Under the pieces are notes generated by a model. That model ran no database searches. It worked only from the letters and a program-made list of their open reading frames with translations, and was not told the DNA's origin. DNA of 64,000 nucleotides from an uncultured Armatimonadota bacterium (GTDB lineage: Bacteria; Armatimonadota; Fimbriimonadia; Fimbriimonadales; Fimbriimonadaceae): the NCBI GenBank assembly GCA_903904815.1, contig CAIVDU010000010.1, forward strand, positions 104,692-168,691. The letters are read 5' to 3'. Shown here piece by piece: positions 17,890 to 27,562 of this stretch (the stretch's first letter is position 1; the number at the start of each line of letters is the position of its first letter). Both the position numbers and the translations under genes were made by a program.

Positions 17890-20319
17890 TTAGCCTTTGC
17901 GGACGACCAGCTTTAGGGCCGAGTAGCCGTCGATCTGAAAGTGCTCCACTCTCAGGTCATGAGCTCCGCCCTTGAGCTTGATTGAGTAGGCGGTCGGGCC
18001 TTGGTAATGCCATTCATCGATGACACGTTTGCCATCGACGAACAAACGAGCTCCGTCGTCGGTGGTGAGTTCCAACGTGTATTCGCCAGACGGCAAGGCA
18101 AGTTTTCCGGTAGCGACTGTCGCGAAGTAGGTTGCTGGCACCCCCTTCTCAAACGCTCCGTACCCGGCATAATTTAATGAGTCACGATGAACGTGCGCAA
18201 GAGGAGCGAGTCTCAGTTTTTGTGCGAAAGCCGCCGGCAACGTGCGAGGATCACTCTGCTTATCCCAACCGTAAAAGTTGATGTCCCAAGCTATCGGGGC
18301 GTAAAATCGACCGTAGTGAAAGCGGATAGGCTTCCCGGCTTGGGTGGTATTTCCCTTTTCGTCGACCGTGACCCCTCCCAAGTATTCGAGTTCGATCTGG
18401 GTTTCTCCGGATTGATGAGTCGGCATTACAGCTTCGAGTTCACCCGGAACGGCTCCGGTCTTCGAGGATAGCGATTTTACGCCTGAGGTGGAAACGACTC
18501 GCCATTTTCCAACGGGTCCAAGGATCTCGAATCTTTGTCGAGTTGGATCTACAGCGCTGGCGCCCCTCGGCCAAAGAATTGGACGTTGAAAGTCGTATGG
18601 CCCCCATTCATTCACGAGAATATATCGCTGACCCCTGAGCGTATTTGGACTCAGGAACGGGATGACTCCTCCCTTCAAAGGAGGGACCATGTAAGCGTCG
18701 TAGTCTCCCGACCCCTGCTCCCGAATTGCTTTCACAATTTTGGAATAGCTGGCTGGCGCAACGTCTTCGAATCTGGCCAGATACAGGTCGAGTGGTGTCT
18801 CTGGCTCTAGGATGGGGCGACCATTGCCGTCGATTGTTCCAGCCGGTAATTGCTCACCCGTTGAAGTTGAGGAAACCTGATCCTGATCCACGTCGAGCAT
18901 GTTTCCCGAGCCTTCGTTGTCAGACCGTACTGGCTTCTGGACCGTATCGAAGGAGTTGCCCCCTGTGACTACATGTGAGGAGTTTTTCAGCGCGATCGCG
19001 ACCGGCAGCCGATTAAAAGAGTTGTCGTCAATGAGGACGTCAGTGGTGTTTCTCAGTGAGATCGATTCGTGCGTGGTCTCTAGAAATCGATTGTTTCGGA
19101 TGACATAGCTGTGACTTCCCGACTCGTGATGTTTGGGGTATCCCCACGTCCGATCGGCGATCGGGTCTTGCCAAATACCGACTCCCGTATTGTTTCGTTC
19201 GAATCGATTGAGCGAAATAACGTTGTCTTGACCATGCTCAATTGAGATCGCTTCCGCGTTGAATTCAAACCGGTTGCCAATAATTTTGGTGTCGTAGGAG
19301 TAGCCTCCCCACACGCCGTGCCAGCACTCTAGAACCGAATTGCCAATAAAGTAGTTTCGGCTAAACGTAGCCTCGATGCCGTTCGTCGGGGCGTGGCTGA
19401 AGTCGTTGGCAAAGACGATGTTGTCATTGCAACCGCCTTCGCCGGAGTCCATCGTGGATTGACCAGCCCACAAGAAGAATCCATCGCCGCCGTGAGTGAC
19501 CGAGTTGTACGCAAACGTGTTTCGGTTGCACTGCTCAAAGACGAGCAGCCCAGCACTGTCCTGGCCTCGGTTGTAGACACCATAGGAGAAGCCTCTCACA
19601 TCCCAGTCGATGTGGTTATGCATGATCTGGTTATCGCTCGATCGATACATGCCGATTCCGAGGCCGCTGTTAAAGGAGAAGTCGCTGTTCCAGACTCGGC
19701 CATTATTGGACCGCGTCATCAGCAGACCGCATTGACCTCCTCTGACTCGAGTGTTTTTGATCTCAAATCGATCGCAGCCTTGAAGGTAGATGCCGGCGCC
19801 GTATCGGAACCATTCTCCCTTCTCATTGTGGTGATAGCTTTGCCAGTCACTTTCGTCTTCTCGCTCCAACGTTGAACGAAGCCGCTGTTTCCAGTTATAG
19901 GACATGTCGCAGTTGACCAGCTTTAGCCCGACGCAGTTTTCAGCCAGTAGGCCAACCCGGTAGCCACGGACCCGAGCATTCTTGATCGTGACGTTCTTGC
20001 CCAAAACACGGATTCCTAGGCCTTTCCTTCCATCTGGGTCTGAGGATAGGGGAGTACCTGAAAGAGTGGCGCCCTGGAAATCGACGACCAAATTGTTGCC
20101 TGAGACAGTGACGGCGGCCGAAGGAAAAATCGGGATCACCTCGTCGTTCGCCTTTCCAGAACTCTCCGGAGAGGCGAGGCGGTACTCCAACGGCTTCACG
20201 ACACAGCTATGAGCGATCACCATTCCCGGTCGAATTTCAACCGGAACTGGCGCCGGACCAATTAAAGGCATGTTAACTAGTTTGATCCATTCCGATTCAC
20301 TGTTGGAGAGAACAGGCAT
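17890..20319 (-). CDS. Right-handed beta-helix protein with C-terminal PA14 domain
   Basis: This 809-residue protein contains many parallel beta-helix rungs between about residues 70 and 480 (for example NNRFLETTHESISLRNTTDV, NSDFSFNSGLGIGMYRSSDN, NVISLNRFERNNTGVGI). The fold is used by pectate lyases, mannuronan epimerases and other polysaccharide-acting proteins. A PA14-like carbohydrate-binding domain occupies about residues 690-805 (GEYTLELTTDDGARLFVDGK, then VIDEWHYQGPTAY). No convincing signal peptide is seen at either possible start (20319 or 20271), although the fold suggests export. Catalytic residues cannot be assigned. Confidence 0.85.
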   Translation of the reverse strand: MPVLSNSESEWIKLVNMPLIGPAPVPVEIRPGMVIAHSCVVKPLEYRLASPESSGKANDEVIPIFPSAAVTVSGNNLVVDFQGATLSGTPLSSDPDGRKGLGIRVLGKNVTIKNARVRGYRVGLLAENCVGLKLVNCDMSYNWKQRLRSTLEREDESDWQSYHHNEKGEWFRYGAGIYLQGCDRFEIKNTRVRGGQCGLLMTRSNNGRVWNSDFSFNSGLGIGMYRSSDNQIMHNHIDWDVRGFSYGVYNRGQDSAGLLVFEQCNRNTFAYNSVTHGGDGFFLWAGQSTMDSGEGGCNDNIVFANDFSHAPTNGIEATFSRNYFIGNSVLECWHGVWGGYSYDTKIIGNRFEFNAEAISIEHGQDNVISLNRFERNNTGVGIWQDPIADRTWGYPKHHESGSHSYVIRNNRFLETTHESISLRNTTDVLIDDNSFNRLPVAIALKNSSHVVTGGNSFDTVQKPVRSDNEGSGNMLDVDQDQVSSTSTGEQLPAGTIDGNGRPILEPETPLDLYLARFEDVAPASYSKIVKAIREQGSGDYDAYMVPPLKGGVIPFLSPNTLRGQRYILVNEWGPYDFQRPILWPRGASAVDPTRQRFEILGPVGKWRVVSTSGVKSLSSKTGAVPGELEAVMPTHQSGETQIELEYLGGVTVDEKGNTTQAGKPIRFHYGRFYAPIAWDINFYGWDKQSDPRTLPAAFAQKLRLAPLAHVHRDSLNYAGYGAFEKGVPATYFATVATGKLALPSGEYTLELTTDDGARLFVDGKRVIDEWHYQGPTAYSIKLKGGAHDLRVEHFQIDGYSALKLVVRKG

Positions 20320-20528
20320 CGGCCGTCGGCTGAGGAAGGACCTGACTCAATTCCTGGAATAAAGGTTGACTGGAAACAACCTTCTATGCCCTACTCCGCG
20401 CATAACGGGATCGGACTTGGCTCCCTGACCGCTAACTGACGCGGCCTCCCAACCGCTAACCTCCCAAACATCTCTGGTTCGTGGGACTCACGCACCTAAA
20501 CGAGTATCGTCTTAGAGGTGCTATTCGT

Positions 20529-21836
20529 TTGAAGAAGATCGGAATCGTCGGAGGAGGGGCCGCTGGGGCGCTCGTCGCCATCCATCTGTTAGAGACCTTC
20601 GAGTCTGGGGATGAGGTTCTCATCTTCGAGCCATCTCTCGAGGTGGGACGCGGGGTGCCCTATGGGACCTCCGAGCCCATGCATTTGCTGAACGTTCGAT
20701 GCTCCAATATGAGCGCGTTCGTAGATCGCCCACATCACTTTTCTGAATGGTATGCGAGGGCGATGGAGATCCCAGTCAGTGATGCGGGCAAACAGTTCGC
20801 TCCTCGATGTGAGTACGGTCGCTACATTGGGGAACTCTTGATGCTGGCGGCGGAGAACTCAGCGGGGCATCTGACCGTGATACGCGAGCGAGCGATCGAA
20901 ATTCAAAACTTACCCACGCTCAGCGTTAAGACCGAAGGGGGAGCCACCATTCCGATCGATGAATTGGTTCTCGCGACCGGGCATTTGGGGCCCAGGACCC
21001 CGACGGAACTTGAGGTCATTGAGGACTCGCCTCACTATCTTCGCAACCCGTGGGCGCCAAACGCGCTGTCCTGCATCGAATCACAGGATTCGGTTCTAAT
21101 CCTTGGTACCGGCCTTACGATGGTTGACCTCGTTTTGTCGCTCGTTTCACGAGGTCATTCCGGACTGATTTTGGCGAGATCTCGACGCGGGTTGATTCCT
21201 CGAACACATCGCCTTGGGACTACTCTGCCGTTCGATCCTTCAAGCCTTGACCGCCGCCACTTAGCGAAAAGCTTGATCGACTTTCTTCGGGCTGCCGGAG
21301 ATAACTGGCGTGCCGCTATGGACGGGATTCGGCCGCATACCCAAGACATCTGGGAGCAGCTCTCGTGGGAAGATCGCCGACGGTTCGTGAGCCGGCTAAG
21401 GCCATTTTGGGACGCCCACCGTCATCGAATCCCGGAAGTCACCAGCGAAATCCTCCAAGGCCTGGTGGAACTCGGGAGGTTAGACATCGGCATCGGTCGC
21501 CTCAAATCGGTTACCGTTGAGAGTGATGGATTTAGGGTCGAAACGAGTACCGAACTGATTCGGACGGACTGGATACTCAACTGTACGGGACCAGACCTTC
21601 AAGTCGAGCGGGCGAAGATCCCGATTCTTGAGTCCGTAATTGCTCATGGACTTGCCACCTACGATCCGTTAGGATTGGGCCTCATCGTGGATTCGGACGG
21701 CAGAACTTCGCGGGCTGGGCACGTATGGGCTCTCGGTCCACTTTGTCGAGGATCGAGATGGGAGACCACGGCAGTTCCGGAAATCCGCGGTCAGGCCGCG
21801 AGGATCGCGGAACTTCTCATGCGAGCACCCGCCTGA
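20529..21836 (+). CDS. FAD/NAD(P)-binding oxidoreductase
   Basis: The N-terminal KKIGIVGGGAAGALVAIHLL is a dinucleotide-binding Rossmann motif. The following EPSLEVGRGVPYGT and LLNVRCSNMSAFVDRPHHF match the FAD-NAD(P)-binding family typified by YdhS-type proteins. A second nucleotide motif, VLILGTGLTMVDLVLSL, lies near residue 190, and WILNCTGPDLQVE near residue 350. The TTG at 20529 is chosen because GAGGTG sits 8 bp upstream and gives the standard MKKIGIVGGG start; a GTG at 20481 would add 16 atypical residues. Substrate unknown. It converges with the YitT gene, with only 5 bp between stops. Confidence 0.85.
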   Translation: MKKIGIVGGGAAGALVAIHLLETFESGDEVLIFEPSLEVGRGVPYGTSEPMHLLNVRCSNMSAFVDRPHHFSEWYARAMEIPVSDAGKQFAPRCEYGRYIGELLMLAAENSAGHLTVIRERAIEIQNLPTLSVKTEGGATIPIDELVLATGHLGPRTPTELEVIEDSPHYLRNPWAPNALSCIESQDSVLILGTGLTMVDLVLSLVSRGHSGLILARSRRGLIPRTHRLGTTLPFDPSSLDRRHLAKSLIDFLRAAGDNWRAAMDGIRPHTQDIWEQLSWEDRRRFVSRLRPFWDAHRHRIPEVTSEILQGLVELGRLDIGIGRLKSVTVESDGFRVETSTELIRTDWILNCTGPDLQVERAKIPILESVIAHGLATYDPLGLGLIVDSDGRTSRAGHVWALGPLCRGSRWETTAVPEIRGQAARIAELLMRAPA

Positions 21837-21841
21837 GCCTC

Positions 21842-22714
21842 TTAGTCACCACCAAAGCCGCGTCCGAGAACCTCAGAAGCTTCTGTGAGAACGACGAAGG
21901 CTAGAGGATCGCACTCTTTAACCGTGCGCCTTAGCGTCGGCGCTTCCGACGCGCCCAAGACCACCATCAAGACGTCTCGATTTTCTCCCGTGTATCCTCC
22001 CTTACCTGACAGTACGGTAAGCCCGCGATCCATGTCGACGAGAACCCGATGCTTGACCTCGTCCGGCTGGCTCGTAATGATGAGCGCAATCATGGAATGG
22101 GTCAAACCTACAAGGACCGATTCCACGCACCGCCGCATGATGAAAGCTCCGATAAGGCCGTACATGGCCATTTCGAATCCAAAAACCCACGCGCTCGAAC
22201 CAATTGTGAGCGCATCTAGGATGAACATGGAAGCAACTACCGAAACCGGAAGGTGCTTCGCCGCGATGCGCGCCAACAGAGAATAGCCACCAACCGACCC
22301 ACGCCCCTGCAGCACGAGTCCCAAGCCGCCGCCATAGGCGACACCTCCGAAGATGGCAGCCAACAGAGGCACGTGAGTGATTGGCTGTACGTTTCTGGTG
22401 AGAATAATGGCGAGGGGCAATACCAGCGATCCATATGCCGATCGAAACCCTTCTGCTTTCCCGAGAAACAGAAACCCGATCAATAAAAGGCAGATATTGA
22501 CTGCCCACTGGAAAAGGGCAGGCTCCCATCCCATGAGATGTTGGGCCAGCGTCGAGAGCCCAACGACCCCGCCCGCGACGATGTGGTTTCCGTTCGTAAA
22601 CAGGCGGAAGCTGAACGCCATGATCACACAACCGACTGTGATCGAGACCAGATCCCAGGTAGTCGGGATTTTGGAACGCGTTCGGTTGAGTGCGCGTATG
22701 GGCTGGGTTTTCAT
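21842..22714 (-). CDS. YitT family membrane protein (DUF161/DUF2179)
   Basis: This 290-residue protein has five or six membrane helices in the first about 200 residues (SITVGCVIMAFSFRLFTNGN, HVPLLAAIFGGVAYGGGLG, YGLIGAFIMRRCVESVLVG). The conserved family motif GGVVGLSTLAQHL is near residue 45 and GRGSVGGYSLLARI near residue 135. A soluble C-terminal DUF2179 domain (LSGKGGYTGENRDVLMVVLG) follows. YitT proteins are widespread; their transport role is unproven. ATG at 22714 is preferred to a TTG 14 codons upstream. Confidence 0.88.
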   Translation of the reverse strand: MKTQPIRALNRTRSKIPTTWDLVSITVGCVIMAFSFRLFTNGNHIVAGGVVGLSTLAQHLMGWEPALFQWAVNICLLLIGFLFLGKAEGFRSAYGSLVLPLAIILTRNVQPITHVPLLAAIFGGVAYGGGLGLVLQGRGSVGGYSLLARIAAKHLPVSVVASMFILDALTIGSSAWVFGFEMAMYGLIGAFIMRRCVESVLVGLTHSMIALIITSQPDEVKHRVLVDMDRGLTVLSGKGGYTGENRDVLMVVLGASEAPTLRRTVKECDPLAFVVLTEASEVLGRGFGGD

Positions 22715-22762
22715 GGTCGGGCCTAGTGTGCCCGATAGTATCTCGGATTCGCCCAAACTGAC

Positions 22763-22801
22763 AAAGAAAGCGGCCCGTGCTCAAAAGGATTGAGCACGGG
22801 C
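22763..22801 (-). terminator. Terminator of the first kelch-protein gene
   Basis: A 12-bp stem GCCCGTGCTCAA / TTGAGCACGGGC with a 5-base loop. Reading minus, it is followed by CTTTCTTT. It lies 25 bp beyond the stop at 22826. Confidence 0.88.
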
Positions 22802-22825
22802 AGAGCCAGACCATTTTTTAGCAGA

Positions 22826-24811
22826 CTAGAAAATCGGCTGTGGCAAGATTCGCACGGTGGCCGGGATGTTGGCCGTTCCATACGTTGCATTGATCTGGCC
22901 GATCAATGGCTTCACTGTCGTCGCCGCATGCACGGTCACCGTAGCAGTAGTTGCTCCTTCCGGAACCGTTACGCTGGCTGGGCAGCTTAAAGCAGAGGAC
23001 TTGGGAGTCAATTTTACGACCGTCCCAAGGTGAGGCGCCGGCTGAGATAGAGTCACCGTCAGCTGAACCGTACCTCCAGAGAGAACTGAAGGGGCGGCAA
23101 ATGCGGCCGTTTGGAGGCTGACTGGCGCAACTCTGATGAGCAGCGAGGCAGTTCCAGAAGCCGACGGGGATCCGTTGTCATACGCGTAGAGCGTGAGCGG
23201 GTAGTTGCCCGCCAACACATTGCTCGGAGGCGACACGGTCAGCGTTGTTCCGTCCCAGGTGACCCACGAAGGGCCCTTCGATACACTGCATGTGAGGGTG
23301 CGGGCGGGAAGGAAGTAGTCGTGGGCCTGCATGGGGTAGGTCACCGTTCCACCAGGGGTGGCGGGGACCATTCCGGTCGTCGGCATCTGAAGCCCGAAAC
23401 CGATCGTAATCGAGTTTGCCGAGGTGACGCCTGAGGCGGAGGTGGAGACCTGATACTGACCAGCCGGTAGTCCAGCAGGCATGGTGAACTGGGTCGAAAC
23501 CGGAGTCGAACCAGTCGCCAACAGCATGTTGGAGTGATTGTATGTGCGGGCAAACGAATACTTGCCCGTGGTCGTGTTCTTTAGGAACACGATCGGATAG
23601 TTGGTGTACGAGTTGCACTCATCACCGTAGGCGGCTCCGTTCGAAAGGCCGTTCAACTGAGTTCCGGTCAGCGTGTACGAGCTATCCTGGTTCTGAACAA
23701 GAGAGGTGAGATTAGCTTTCCAAGCATTATTCGGACCACTGGTTGGGGTGTAAAGCCAAACCTGCGTGCCAAATCCGGTCACCATGACTTGACCGTTCGG
23801 GAGCTGTAGCATCCGGAACGCGTAGGATGGATTTCCGTTGGTGTTCGGGAAATTGATCGCATTGACCGTATTTGCCGTTGGATCGTATTCGAAGAAGAAC
23901 GGCGCGCCAAAAACCGTCGGCGTCGCGATGAACAAGACCTTTCCGTTGACTTCGACGCATGCAGGGCAGTCCGCGCAACCGTAGTTGTTGGGAATCACCG
24001 GGCCGATTGCCCAAGAGTCATCGGTTCCTAGTAGAGTCGAAGGCGGCGTATACAAGCCGGTCGCTCCCGTGTTGACGCAGCCACCGAAAATCAGCGCCTT
24101 GCCCGAGTACAGGTAAACGAGAGCGCCAATTTCTCCCGCGTCGTCGACGAAGGTGGCGGGGAGGGCAGGCGTGTAATTCCACTGATTCAGGGAAGGGATG
24201 AACCGTTGACCGCTCCAGTAGACGTTCAGCACGCTCCCGTCAGGGAGGATTTGCCAGCTCTCTTCGTCTCCCGTGTCTTGGTTCATCGGCGAAGTCGCAG
24301 TCCAGGTGTTGGTTGCCGGGTCGTATATATCGGTACCGCTGTTTGACCAGTTACTGCAGATGATCTTGCCATCAGCCAATGAGGCTGACCCGGTGTCGCC
24401 GATCGATGAATAGAGGCTGTCCGGGCACGAAGTCCATGTATTGGTGACCGGATTGTAGATCTGGGCGGTGTTGTGATTGGAGGTGTTCGAGAGGTACTCA
24501 CCACCTGCGATGAATACGCGACCGTCCCGCATGACCTCGGTTGGGCCGTAAAGCACGCCGTTGATCGAGTTAGCGACCTGCGTCCACTTGCCGGCCTGAT
24601 AGCTGAAGTCAGCGGTAGGTGTTAGCTTGAAGTAGTGCTGGAAATTGTCGAAAGACTTTACGAGGACCGAACCGTCTGTGAGGAGCACTGGGGTCTCTGC
24701 GCTCTCTGGACAAGGGGTGTTCAACTGGGTCCAAGTCCCCTGTTGCCCGAACGATATGGCGCTCACGGCTAGGGCAGCGGCGAGGACCGCTCCTCTTAAC
24801 ATTCCAATCAT
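22826..24811 (-). CDS. Secreted galactose-oxidase-like kelch protein (downstream paralogue)
   Basis: This 661-residue exported protein starts with a signal peptide (LRGAVLAAALAVSAISFGQQ). Residues about 30-390 are kelch-type propeller repeats (AQIYNPVTNTWTSCPDS, TDIYDPATNTWTATSP, LFIATPTVFGAPFFFEYD). A galactose-oxidase C-terminal E-set domain follows, with the hallmark RTYNHSNMLLATGSTPVSTQ. Two Ig-like domains end the protein. The oxidase's copper/tyrosyl ligands are not evident, so oxidase activity is doubtful and glycan binding is as likely. ATG at 24811 has AAGGGG upstream; ATG at 24895 is an alternative. The gene next to it encodes a close paralogue. Confidence 0.85.
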   Translation of the reverse strand: MIGMLRGAVLAAALAVSAISFGQQGTWTQLNTPCPESAETPVLLTDGSVLVKSFDNFQHYFKLTPTADFSYQAGKWTQVANSINGVLYGPTEVMRDGRVFIAGGEYLSNTSNHNTAQIYNPVTNTWTSCPDSLYSSIGDTGSASLADGKIICSNWSNSGTDIYDPATNTWTATSPMNQDTGDEESWQILPDGSVLNVYWSGQRFIPSLNQWNYTPALPATFVDDAGEIGALVYLYSGKALIFGGCVNTGATGLYTPPSTLLGTDDSWAIGPVIPNNYGCADCPACVEVNGKVLFIATPTVFGAPFFFEYDPTANTVNAINFPNTNGNPSYAFRMLQLPNGQVMVTGFGTQVWLYTPTSGPNNAWKANLTSLVQNQDSSYTLTGTQLNGLSNGAAYGDECNSYTNYPIVFLKNTTTGKYSFARTYNHSNMLLATGSTPVSTQFTMPAGLPAGQYQVSTSASGVTSANSITIGFGLQMPTTGMVPATPGGTVTYPMQAHDYFLPARTLTCSVSKGPSWVTWDGTTLTVSPPSNVLAGNYPLTLYAYDNGSPSASGTASLLIRVAPVSLQTAAFAAPSVLSGGTVQLTVTLSQPAPHLGTVVKLTPKSSALSCPASVTVPEGATTATVTVHAATTVKPLIGQINATYGTANIPATVRILPQPIF

Positions 24812-25040
24812 TTGACGTGTCCCCTTCGATTGGGCTGATGTCACATCGGCCACAGTCGCAGGACTCGAATTATCAATCGCTTGCCTGAAAATCATAAAAA
24901 ATTCATCCCTACGAATCGAGTCTGATGACGCATTCTACGCGAAGGAAAGTTCATAAAGTTAGCCGACGACTACTCTTGTGCAATTCGTTACCAGCGGTGA
25001 GTTCCATTGGTGGATTTGTAGGGTCGAATCCTCGGCGGAC

Positions 25041-25076
25041 AAAAAGGGGCTCATCCTGCAGCTGCAGGGTGAGCCC
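25041..25076 (-). terminator. Terminator of the second kelch-protein gene
   Basis: Stem GGGCTCA / TGAGCCC extended by the palindrome CCTGCAGCTGCAGG. Reading minus, five T residues follow. It lies 29 bp past the stop at 25105, so the two kelch paralogues have separate transcript ends. Confidence 0.88.
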
Positions 25077-25104
25077 AATTTCAGCAACCTGAGCGTATCG
25101 GGGT

Positions 25105-27138
25105 CTAAGTGTTGTTGTTCGGCATCACTCGAACCGTCGCCGGGATAGTGAGGCCGTTGAGCGTGGCGCCTACTTGTCCTTGCACCGGCTTCGAGGTGGA
25201 GAGCGCATTTACCGTGACGTTGATCGTGGAAGCGCCTTCTGGAATCGTCACCGTAGACGAACAAGTAAGCCAAGCGTTCGGGGCAAGATAGACCACCGTT
25301 CCACCATGAGGGGCAGGCTGGGTGAGCGTAATTTTTAGCTGTACGCTGTTTCCGGCCAGCACCGATGGCGACAAGAACTTGACCGTTTGCAGACCCACCG
25401 GAGCAACTTTAACGAGTACCGAGGTGACTCCGGAAGCAGCCGGCGTTCCATTGTCGGAGGCCATCAGAGTTACTGGATAGGTTCCCGTCCTCACGTTCGA
25501 GGGCGGGTTTGCCGTGAGGGTCGTTCCGTCCCATGTGACCCAAGAGGGGCCCCGGAGCGAGGGTGTGACGATACGAGTCGGCGTGAAGTAGTCGGCAACT
25601 GGCAGGTTGTAGGAAACCGTTCCACCTTGGGTTGCCGTGACGGTGGTGTTAGCTGGCATCGAGAGCCCGAAGCCTATCGTCAGTGAGTTTGCCGACGGCA
25701 CGCCGGAGGCCGATGTCGACAGGTTGTACGTGCCGTTAGGAAGTCCCGCCGGCAAAGTGAAGTGAGTCGAGACCGGAGTACTACCCGTCGCGATCTGCAT
25801 AGTGGAGTGATTGAACGAATGGGCAAAGTAGAACTTGCCGGTCGTGGTGTTCTGGAGGAAGACGATGGGATAACCCGAATTCGGTTCCGCCTCGTCCCCG
25901 TAGGCCGCTCCGTTAGTCAGTCCATTGAGTTGGGTTCCGAACAGTTGGTAGGAACCGTCATTGGCTCGAGTGTAAGAGGTGAGGTGTGCCTGCCACGAAG
26001 GATCGGGTGCGCTTGTCGGCGTGTAGAGCCACACCTGATTGTCACCGGCCGAAGTGACCCATACTTGGCCGTTTGGAAGCGCCAGCATACGGATGGTATC
26101 GCTCCGGGAAAGCCAATTGGCGTCGGGAAGGGTGACCGAGATAATGCTGTTATCCGCCGGGTTGTACTCGAACAGAGAGGCGTCTCCTAGCCACACCGGC
26201 GTGGCAACGAACAGCACCTTGCCATTGGCCTCCACACAAGCGGCTACGTCGGGACAGCCGTAGTTGTTGGGAATGACCGGACCGAGCACCCACGAGTCAT
26301 CGTTTGCCAGCAGGGAAGACGGCGGGGTGTAAATGGCGGTCGCGCCCGTACCGACACCGGCGCCAAAAGCCAGCGCCTTGCCGTTGTACAGGATGACAAC
26401 CGGGCCCATCTCGTAAAATTGGTCCACCATGTTGGTGGGGAGCGGCGCGGTGTACTTCCAGGCGTGCTGCGAAGGAATGTACCGTTGGCCACTGAAGTAG
26501 ACGCTCAGGACGCTACCATCGGGAAGTAGCTGCCAACTCTCCTCATCTCCGGTATCCTGGTTCATGGGCCCGGTGGTGTACCAAGTATTCGTGAGCGGAT
26601 TGTAGATGTCGGTTCCCCCATCATTCCAATCGCTGCAGATAACGCTCCCGTCCGGGAGGATTGAAGATCCGGTGTCGCCAATGGCGGGATAGGGACTCCC
26701 GGGACAGAGTGACCAACTGTTGGTGACCGGGTTGTAGATTTCCGCTCGGTTGTCTCCGTAACCCGTGTCGGTGTACTCGCCACCCGCAATCAGAACTCGA
26801 CCGTCTCGCAAGACGTGGGTTGGACCGAACAGAACACCATTAATCGAGCTAGCTACCTGCGACCACGATCCGTTTTGGTAGCTGAAGTTGTTGTCAGGAG
26901 TGAACTTAAAGTAGATCGAAAACAGTCCTTCAATGTAGCACTTGACCAAAACCGAGCCATCGGTGAGCAGGAGTGCGGTTTCGGGAGAACTCACCGGATA
27001 CGGGTTGGTGACCTGAGTCCAAGTACCTTGTTGACCGAAGGAAAGTGCGCTGGAAAAGAGTGCCGTGCCAAGCGCAATGGCTTTGAGCACGCCACCTCTC
27101 TTAGGTGTAGAAAACGCGGATAGATGTCTAAAAATCAT
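25105..27138 (-). CDS. Secreted galactose-oxidase-like kelch protein (upstream paralogue)
   Basis: This 677-residue protein is collinear with its downstream neighbour over the whole length: signal peptide ending SSALSFGQQ, the shared GTWTQ start, kelch blades (AEIYNPVTNSWSLCPGSPYP, TDIYNPLTNTWYTTGP, SWQLLPDGSVLSVYFSGQRY), the E-set motif HSFNHSTMQIATGSTPVST, and C-terminal Ig-like domains with the same GPSWVTWDGTTLT block. Members of this family are large secreted proteins common in soil Acidobacteria and Armatimonadota. ATG at 27138 (MIFRHLSAF) gives a normal signal peptide; an earlier in-frame start is unlikely. The pair clearly arose by tandem duplication. Confidence 0.85.
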   Translation of the reverse strand: MIFRHLSAFSTPKRGGVLKAIALGTALFSSALSFGQQGTWTQVTNPYPVSSPETALLLTDGSVLVKCYIEGLFSIYFKFTPDNNFSYQNGSWSQVASSINGVLFGPTHVLRDGRVLIAGGEYTDTGYGDNRAEIYNPVTNSWSLCPGSPYPAIGDTGSSILPDGSVICSDWNDGGTDIYNPLTNTWYTTGPMNQDTGDEESWQLLPDGSVLSVYFSGQRYIPSQHAWKYTAPLPTNMVDQFYEMGPVVILYNGKALAFGAGVGTGATAIYTPPSSLLANDDSWVLGPVIPNNYGCPDVAACVEANGKVLFVATPVWLGDASLFEYNPADNSIISVTLPDANWLSRSDTIRMLALPNGQVWVTSAGDNQVWLYTPTSAPDPSWQAHLTSYTRANDGSYQLFGTQLNGLTNGAAYGDEAEPNSGYPIVFLQNTTTGKFYFAHSFNHSTMQIATGSTPVSTHFTLPAGLPNGTYNLSTSASGVPSANSLTIGFGLSMPANTTVTATQGGTVSYNLPVADYFTPTRIVTPSLRGPSWVTWDGTTLTANPPSNVRTGTYPVTLMASDNGTPAASGVTSVLVKVAPVGLQTVKFLSPSVLAGNSVQLKITLTQPAPHGGTVVYLAPNAWLTCSSTVTIPEGASTINVTVNALSTSKPVQGQVGATLNGLTIPATVRVMPNNNT

Positions 27139-27562
27139 GGAAAGCTTTCTCGATTCGAACCCGAAGGAGGCAGCGCCATGGTCGGGCCACGCCACGAACG
27201 CCGGTTAACAAACTCATTGCACGCAAGACATCCGCGCAATACCCCGAGGCTGGCGATCAAAAGGACGTGACTACCGTGTCCCTCCTTCATCGCCACCAGA
27301 CTCGTCATTTGATCATATCAGCAATTACCGGCAATTGGTCCTTTTGCCTCATGACGGGACGCAAACAGACTGTTAACTCCGTATAGCGGGCCCCATTTTC
27401 GTTTACGATTGGGCTCCGAATGAAAACTGCTTCTCGCCAGTTTGTTCGATCTGTGGCCCAGGTAGGTCCAGGTTGCTGGACTTTCAGACTTTTGCGATAC
27501 TCTTTCTTCGACGAGGCTTTGATGTAATGAGCCCTGATGAAGGTGGCGCAGAATAGCTTGGG
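27139..27562. other. Intergenic region, 424 bp
   Basis: It lies between the divergent kelch gene (minus) and HNH gene (plus). It must hold both promoters. I found no hairpin with a T tract, repeat or convincing small gene in it. Confidence 0.45.

Noticed and set aside
24959..25273. 104-codon minus frame between the two kelch genes
   Set aside because: It includes the terminator hairpin of the upstream gene and overlaps that gene's 3' end in another frame.
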